Below, piece by piece: positions 57,787 through 64,000 of a DNA stretch of 64,000 bases. Under the pieces are notes generated by a model. That model made no database searches. It was given only the letters and a program-made list of their open reading frames with translations, and was not told the DNA's origin. Source of the DNA: Zeugodacus cucurbitae (lineage: Eukaryota; Arthropoda; Insecta; Diptera; Tephritidae); assembly GCF_028554725.1 (NCBI RefSeq), contig NC_071672.1, positions 2,130,001 through 2,194,000 on the forward strand. Reading direction: 5' to 3'. Each line of letters starts with the position of its first letter. Within the stretch, counting starts at the first letter, position 1. The translations under genes and the position numbers were made by a program.

Positions 57787-60285
57787 ATATCACCATGTGG
57801 TTTCGGCTCTTCGCAGATAGGGACAACGTCCGGTGTGTTTTTGCGTGAGTACCTGCCGATGACGGCCTTATCTCACGGTGCTTCGAAGCACAGCGTATGA
57901 ATAAAATGCAATGATCAGCGCCCCGAAAAATGCTACGCATTATTCGGTACCAATTGGCAGTGTGGAATGGACACACTAACCACCTTGGTGAGGTTCGAGG
58001 CCTATCTAAAATCTCTGCCGTACTTTGGGTCCGGCACCCGGTTGCAGTGCAACTCCACATTGAGTGATCAAAACACTCTTCCCGCATTCGGGTATTAAAC
58101 CACAACCACCACGATACTCCCCGAGGGGCCAGTCCGCATGAGTAGGTTGGAGCGAACTCCAAGGGCTCCTACTCCCCGTGCTACCAGAATTAAGTCTCCG
58201 GTCAGACCTCGTAGTTGAAACTACTACCAGTTGAGCTACCATACTGCTCCGGACTGGTGACCATTTAAGTTAATGGTATAAAAAATTATACCTCCCCTAC
58301 CCGATTTACAACTAATTGCCTACGCCGACTGAACAAAACACGTGCAAACCTATCAAACGACCCTAAATGTTCGGCATTCCGACTATCCGAGATCACACCA
58401 CTAACATCTAGCTGCCCATCAGTCCAGCTAATCCCCATACCCCCAAGGTCCCTAATGTCCGAGTACATCGGGCATTCCGTTATGACATGCATCCAGTCCT
58501 CAGAGAGTGCCCCACATATACACTCCGGACTTTCGGAAATGTTCCTCTGATGCAAAAATGCATTCAAAGGTCCATGCCCAGTAAGCAAGAAACCCAGACT
58601 CATACAGAATCTGAAGTCTGGGTTTTCCTCTACAAACCTAACATCCCGAATGTACTCGTACTCCATATGTGGCACAGGCCACAAATAAGCCGCTATATAT
58701 AGAACGAACCGCACGACGTCCGAGACCCCAATCACTCCTTAACACGCGTTTGATCTTGCCGGCAATTCCTAACAATCGCTCCTCCACGTAAACCAAGTGA
58801 GGGTTGAAACACATCCTTTCGCCGATGGTCAATCCCAGACATTTGACTTCCGTCACATACCTGATATTGACCCCATTCATTCGGACAATCGGTGGACGAG
58901 CCGATGACATTATGCCTTTCAAGAGCATTGTCACCGTCTTGGGAACCGATATTTCAACCCCCACACCTGTACCCCAATTGTGAACAATTTCCAAAAATCG
59001 TTCACCCTGTCGCTCTAACTCCAGCCGTGAACTACCTTCAACTAAGAGAAGGAGGTCGTCTGCATATGCACAACAACCACAAAGTACTTCAAGCTGGCCA
59101 AGCAGAGTCCATCATTAGGTTCCAAATATATGGACCACAGATGGATCCCTGTGGGCAGCCCCGTTCTACCCCAATATCCACGCTACCATTCATTCCAACG
59201 ATAGAGGCTTTTCTGTCCGAAAGTAGCTCTGCCAGAGACTAATTTCCGGACAGCCCAGTTCCTCTAACCGTTGTATCACGCGATCCCAGATTAGGTAATC
59301 AAATGCCCCCTTGAAATCGACAAATATGCCAAGGACATATTTGTTGGCATTCTCCCGGACAGCACGCTGAACATACATCCAGGCGTCCTTTACGCTACGT
59401 CCCTTCCCAAAACCATATTGCCTATCCGACCTCAAATCCCGCGTTAGCTCCTGAAGCCTTTCCACCATAATTCTCTTCAGTACTTTACCCAGCACTGGAA
59501 GAAGACTGATGCCCCGATAAGATCGTGGATCACTCCTAATCTTATCAGGTGACTTCAGGAGAGGAACAACCCTAGCACTTTTCCACTCACGTGGAAAATA
59601 TCCCTCACAAATGCACTTATCGTAAATGACCTCCAAGTATTCCGGAAACTTCCACAAGCTTTTGCACAACTCTCCGTTCAAACCATCAAGACCTGGGGAC
59701 CGTTTAGACCTAACCAGGCTAAAGGCATATCCCAACTCCCCATCATCAAGTGGAGGAACCGGTACTTCTTGTGCAAGAGGTGCCAGCTCCTCAGCCCTAG
59801 GAAAGAATGCTCCTAACAGAACCCTTGCACACTCACTCTATGTTGATAACACAGTGTCATCAACACGAAGAGAAGTGATGTCCTCCCTCCTACGAACCCT
59901 ACAAATCTTTAAGACCTGACCCCAGGGGTCATCCCTGTTATCATGCACGAATGCCCTCCACTCCTCTTCCTTGATTTTCATAAGCATGGCCTTGTACTCA
60001 TGCATCGCGGAACTAAACTCATACCTAATCTGAGATAACCTATCCGAATTGGACCGTCGAGCGCGTTGAAACTTCCGCCTCAATCGTCGGACAGCCCTCC
60101 TCTTCGGGGTTAATTCCTGCGTCCACCACTTAATTTTTCGTGGTGTTTATAATCCCTTTTAGCACTCGCGATAAGCACAACACTTCTGGGAGAATGTCTT
60201 AATCCCTTTTGCACTCGCCACCGCGTACCTGTTATTCAATAATGTCTTTACCAGCGGGTCAATAGACGATACTGTCAACCGCGCG
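57787..60285 (-). mobile_element. LINE-1 duplicate, with internal deletion
   Basis: Offset of 34,402 bp from the first copy up to 60140 (matching 25738), then three bases (TGG), then from 60144 onward matching 27897. Thus 25739-27896 of the first copy (2,158 bp: ORF2 endonuclease part, all of ORF1, start of the 5' UTR) is replaced by 3 bp. The satellite junction (GTACTTATATGCAAATATAT) is identical in both copies, so this is a duplicated segment and not a second insertion. 60144-60285 is 5' UTR. Confidence 0.92.
58286..60140 (-). pseudogene. LINE-1 ORF2 duplicate, N-terminus deleted
   Basis: It contains ORF2 from about residue 298 on, lacking the endonuclease domain. The same TAG (59840-59838), frameshifts, YADD motif (59066-59055) and C-terminal CCHC as in the first copy are present, so all these lesions predate the duplication. 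Confidence 0.88.
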
Positions 60286-60668
60286 ACTTTTCTCTTTAGT
60301 CGTTGTGAACGGGTTTTTAAAAAATAATAAAAATCAATTTACATTGCAACGAGCTGACGTTGATGACATCTAAGAACAGACTACTTTATTTAATGTTATT
60401 CACTTAAAATCAAACTTAGTTTAATTACAATTTGCTTATTAATTAATTTTAACATATTGTATTTATGAAATTGTTGATTCAGCATATTACTGTTAATTTG
60501 GATAATTCTTAAGAAATTTATTGTCTTTTTCATTTTCAACTACTTTATTTGTTTAGCATTTTTGTAAAAGGCCGGAAATGGTATTATGTTACAATTTGTT
60601 TCAACAGTTCATCGTACTTATCAATTGCACCGTCAGGTGTTTTTACATAATTATTCGTATATGTAACT
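60286..60668 (-). repeat. 3' LTR of the duplicated LTR element
   Basis: 383 bp. It carries T at the position that separates the two LTRs of the first copy, i.e. it matches that copy's 3' LTR, as expected for duplication of the whole insertion. Confidence 0.93.
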
Positions 60669-60838
60669 ACTCCCCCCTTTAGATTAGAATTCTCCTGAAT
60701 TCTTTTATTTAATTTTATTTTTATATACTTGTGTTTTTTTAAAATGAGAGTAGCTATTAACAAAATTATAATAATGCTTAAGATATTGCAAATATATGAT
60801 ATATTTGTATGTATTTTCAATTTAAAAATGTTTTCCAT
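60584..60838 (-). pseudogene. env C-terminal membrane segment and tail, open in this copy
   Basis: 84 codons from an internal Met, in frame with env but downstream of the env TAG (60895-60893; 18 codons between). The hydrophobic helix (ISYICNILSIIIILLIATL) is followed by a Lys-rich cytoplasmic tail that runs 85 bp into the LTR. The tail is full length here, whereas the first copy has a TAA (28465-28463). Not a separate gene. Confidence 0.75.
60669..60680 (-). promoter_or_regulatory. Polypurine tract of the duplicated LTR element
   Basis: Sense strand AAAGGGGGGAGT next to the 3' LTR, identical to 28422-28433. Confidence 0.85.
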
Positions 60839-60892
60839 ATTTGATTTATGTTCTTCTACTATTTCATCAAAAGTTATTTTTGTTGTAAAATT

Positions 60893-62065
60893 CTAAATAT
60901 CTTTATATTTTAAAGTTATAATATTTTCTTTAATTTCTTCAAACAAATTAGAAAAATAATAGTCGTTAATTTTAATTGAACAATTATTAAATCTTATTAG
61001 ATAGTTTCCACTTATTATAGGTTTTTCTTGATTACATGTATTATTAATCTTTAAATTTATAGCATTTTTAACAAAAATTGTTTTTATATTCATTTGTATT
61101 ATTTCGAGTTCTTTGCATTTTATAAGATTACAATTATTTCTTAATATACAATGTTTGCTTATTTTCATTTGTTCTAATGATTTATTATCTTCAAAAAATA
61201 ATGTTTTATTTTTATAGGTAAATATTTCCTCTATTCTTGCATCTATTTCATTATTTTCATTGTTAGGTATTGGTATTATTTTTCTTATTTTTACATTTTC
61301 AAAATTTTTAGGTATTTTTATTCCAAATACTAGAAATGTATTATTTACCATTACTGTTCCCAATTGTAGATATTTAAGCTTATTATAATCGATATTATAT
61401 TTTATAATTTCTTCATTAGTTAAAATATTTGGATGTATTATTCCATATTTAGCGGATACAACATTTTCTTGTATATGTTCTATTTTACTTTTTAAAAATT
61501 GGATTTTTGTGTATTGATCTAAGTATAAATTTTGTTTATATTCTTCATATATAAATTTATTTATTGAATTAAGTTCTTTTTCTATTTTTAATCTATCGCT
61601 TTTAACAATTTCTTTTAAATGTTCAATAGCTGATGCAAAATAATCGTTAATTTTAATTTGTTCGTTAAATGAGTCATTCGTTCGTAAAAGGTGTGTTTCT
61701 ATAGTTTGTCTGTCGTTTTCGTCCATTGTTCCAAAAAGCCATTTTGACATACTGCCAATTGCATTAACTAAACCTCTTCTATTCCTACTTTTAACTTGCA
61801 TAAGTGTCATTAATTTATTCCTTGTATCCAATAACTCTCTTTGCAGTATTTCTTTATTTTCTATTTTCATTAAGATTATATTGTCGGTCATGTCATTAAT
61901 AATATTTTCTAATTGTTGAACGTCAATCATATGTAGTACTATGTCACTATCCTTTGGTATTTCCTGATCTCTAATCTGTAAGTCTATGAATCCATTTTGT
62001 TCCGTTATTTCTGTTAAAATCATTGTCCCTTTACATTGTTGTGTCATTAGTATTATTGCTGTCAT
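60893..62065 (-). pseudogene. env: Errantivirus-type env, duplicate, same TAG
   Basis: 390 codons from ATG 62065. It differs from the first copy by one residue (KTLFFED against KTLLFED). The RNRR furin-type site is at 94-97. It ends at the same in-frame TAG before the membrane anchor. The shared stop shows that the lesion predates the segmental duplication. Confidence 0.85.
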
Positions 62066-64000
62066 TATTATCCAAATCTGTAAATTTTAATGGTCTTTTT
62101 ATATTACTGGTATGTATTTTGTCTAAGTTTTGTTTCCTATATTTAGGCTGTTCCTTGTGCCTAACTGCTTTATAATTTTTTATAAATCCTTCCTTTCTCT
62201 TTTCCTCATAATTTTCCTTTTTCTGATTTAATTTATTTATAATCTTATTCTTTGTTTCTATTAAATTGTTTTTTACTATTTCCTCATCTACTTCATTACG
62301 TCGTACCTGATTTGGTGTACATTTTATCGTTGAATGAAATCTCTCGTTATAATTTCTAATAGCCTTTTGTATTAGTTGTTTAACAGATACATTTTTATTT
62401 AATTTATATAACATTCTAAATTTTTCAGAAATTGTATTATGAAATCTTTCAATGTCTGCATTTCCCGTGTGACTGTTGGGTTTGGTTAAATGAAGTTCTA
62501 TATTTTCTTCATTTAGAAATTCTTTAATTCTGGTAGCATTAAATTCATTGTCAGCTACTATTTTATTTGGTTTTCCTATTTTGGTAAAATAATCTTCTAA
62601 TTTTTCGATGAAGGTAATGTGATTTCTATCAGTTAAATGATATGCTACTCCGAATTTAGAAAATTTATCAATTATTGTTAAAAAATGGAACCTTTTTATA
62701 ACGTATGTGTCTATATGGATTATTTCATTATTTTTTGTATGTGTTTCGGTGATACAAAATTTAGGTTTGATAGGTCTCCTATCATATTTTACTTCTTGAC
62801 ATGTTTCGCATTGGTTAATTACTATTTGTATTAATTCTCCTAATTTCGGATAATAAATTTTATTTCTGAGTTGATTATATGTTTCTTGTATGCCTGAATG
62901 CATACTTTCTCTTATATGATATAGCGAAATTTGTTTAACCGCTTCGACTTCTGTCTCTATATCTTGTGCTCTCATTGTGCTTTTTATAAATTCTAATTGT
63001 TTATCATTTGAAAACATTTCTATCAGTTTCTCTAGAACTATATTATACTGTCTTTCAGATAATTCTGAATAAATTCCTACTTTTCCTTTTGTTATATATT
63101 TTCTAAATATTTCACCCAATCTATCGAAATCATATTCCGAAATGAAAATAATTCTTTTGCCATGAATCATTTTTAGTTCTTCTATCTTGTTATTTGTTAA
63201 GATAATTTGTGTTTTATATTTGTTCACTATTTCATTTTTTATATAAAAATGATCTTGTAAGTTTTCGTCTGCTGAATGAATCGTTTGCATTGATGTATTA
63301 TCATCAATATTATTAACTACGTTTAAGTAATTTTCTATATTTTCCTCAGTAATTTCATCCTCCTTCTCCTCTTTGATAACGTCCTCGTTATTCTCTATTC
63401 TACTAAGAAAATCCGCTACTCTATTTTCTTTTCCTTTTATATATTCAATGTTGAATTGATATTCTCCTAATTTTAATAACCATCGTTGATGTCTTGGTGA
63501 CATATCTTTTCCTCTATATTTTGAATGTAAGTATTTAATTGGTTGATGATCTGTTACAATCTTAAATTTTCTACCGTATAAATATGGTCTAAAGTAGTTA
63601 ACGCTCCAAATAATTGCTAAAAATTCTTTATCAGTTGCTGAATAATTCTTCTCATGGTTATTTAGTGTTCTAGACGCATAACATATTGGGTGTCCTTCCT
63701 GTGATATAAATGCTCCTATTGCATAATTTGATGCATCTGTAGTTAATGTAAATACCTTTTCAAAATTCGGATACCGTAAAATTGGATGTGAGCTTATTAA
63801 TTGTTTAAGTTTTACGAACGCTTCTATGTATGAAGGATCTTTTGTATTAATTCGAACCCCTTTCTTTAAATATTTTGTAATTGGTTGTGCTACCTTTGCA
63901 TAATCTTTAACAAATTTTCTATAATAGCCTGTTATACCTAAAAAACTCTTTATCTGTTTTTCCGTTCTTGGTAATTCTAATTCTTCTATTACTTTGATTT
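62031..64000 (-). CDS. pol: Pol polyprotein, 3' part, runs off the window
   Basis: Open on the minus strand from the window edge to the stop at 62031. It covers the C-terminal end of reverse transcriptase/connection, RNase H (LTTDAS, DKEFLA, TDHQ), and the whole integrase (HHCC zinc site; D, D, E in HIDTY, VADNEF, ADIERFH). The sequence from MSPRHQRW on equals the first copy. The true start lies beyond 64000, so this entry is partial. Confidence 0.9.
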   Translation of the reverse strand, partial: IKVIEELELPRTEKQIKSFLGITGYYRKFVKDYAKVAQPITKYLKKGVRINTKDPSYIEAFVKLKQLISSHPILRYPNFEKVFTLTTDASNYAIGAFISQEGHPICYASRTLNNHEKNYSATDKEFLAIIWSVNYFRPYLYGRKFKIVTDHQPIKYLHSKYRGKDMSPRHQRWLLKLGEYQFNIEYIKGKENRVADFLSRIENNEDVIKEEKEDEITEENIENYLNVVNNIDDNTSMQTIHSADENLQDHFYIKNEIVNKYKTQIILTNNKIEELKMIHGKRIIFISEYDFDRLGEIFRKYITKGKVGIYSELSERQYNIVLEKLIEMFSNDKQLEFIKSTMRAQDIETEVEAVKQISLYHIRESMHSGIQETYNQLRNKIYYPKLGELIQIVINQCETCQEVKYDRRPIKPKFCITETHTKNNEIIHIDTYVIKRFHFLTIIDKFSKFGVAYHLTDRNHITFIEKLEDYFTKIGKPNKIVADNEFNATRIKEFLNEENIELHLTKPNSHTGNADIERFHNTISEKFRMLYKLNKNVSVKQLIQKAIRNYNERFHSTIKCTPNQVRRNEVDEEIVKNNLIETKNKIINKLNQKKENYEEKRKEGFIKNYKAVRHKEQPKYRKQNLDKIHTSNIKRPLKFTDLDNNDSNNTNDTTM

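Larger units (their letters stand above)
60286..64000 (-). mobile_element. Errantivirus-type LTR element, duplicate, cut by window end
   Basis: Offset of 32,247 bp from the first copy. 3' LTR, polypurine tract, env and the 3' part of pol are in the window; gag and the 5' LTR would lie beyond 64000. The same left CGCG (60282-60285) flanks it. It is near-identical to the first copy; I noted only a few substitutions in 3.7 kb. Confidence 0.92.

Overview
The window is eukaryotic, heterochromatin-like DNA with no host gene that I can recognise. It holds a very long AT-rich satellite array (about 42 kb in four blocks) and transposable elements sitting inside it. The mixture of a DD41D mariner-type DNA transposon, an R1-clade-like LINE and an envelope-carrying Gypsy/errantivirus-type LTR retroelement points to an insect, most likely a higher fly (Diptera). 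That host assignment is inference; no host gene confirms it.

Layout: 1-540 is AT-rich edge sequence that includes a short block of satellite in reverse orientation. 541-23384 is satellite, interrupted by two copies of one mariner-type element: an internally deleted copy (1077-2021, minus) and an apparently intact one (19242-20547, plus; transposase 361 aa). 23385-35899 is a nested retroelement cluster, all on the minus strand: a nearly full-length decayed LINE (LINE-1), whose 5' UTR is split by a complete 7,007-bp LTR element (28039-35045), followed by a 5'-truncated relative (LINE-2). 35900-57786 is satellite again. 57787-64000 is a second copy of the LINE-1/LTR-element cluster with the same satellite junction, so it arose by duplication of a roughly 34.4-kb segment. 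It carries its own 2,155-bp net deletion inside the LINE and runs off the window end within pol.

The satellite is built on a 22-bp register. Type A monomers contain TATATGAAAATTA. Type B monomers contain the 12-bp perfect palindrome TATGAATTCATA with an EcoRI site. The commonest order is A-A-B (66 bp), with A-B and A-A-A-B variants. Longer repeat periods of about 1.2, 1.8, 1.9 and 2.0 kb lie on top; several of these differ by exactly one 22-mer.

How the parts work together: the LTR element carries LTRs that differ at one base in 383, a CGCG target duplication, a tRNA-Ser-like primer binding site, a polypurine tract, gag, pol reached by a -1 frameshift at a run of eight T, and an env cut by an in-frame TAG. 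LINE-1 has ORF1 and ORF2 joined by an overlapping TAATG stop-start, a conserved structured 3' UTR, and an ORF2 broken by a nonsense codon and frameshifts. Relative order of events from the nesting: LINE insertion, LTR-element insertion into the LINE 5' UTR, segmental duplication, then copy-specific changes. The mariner insertions are also young, because the two copies are nearly identical.
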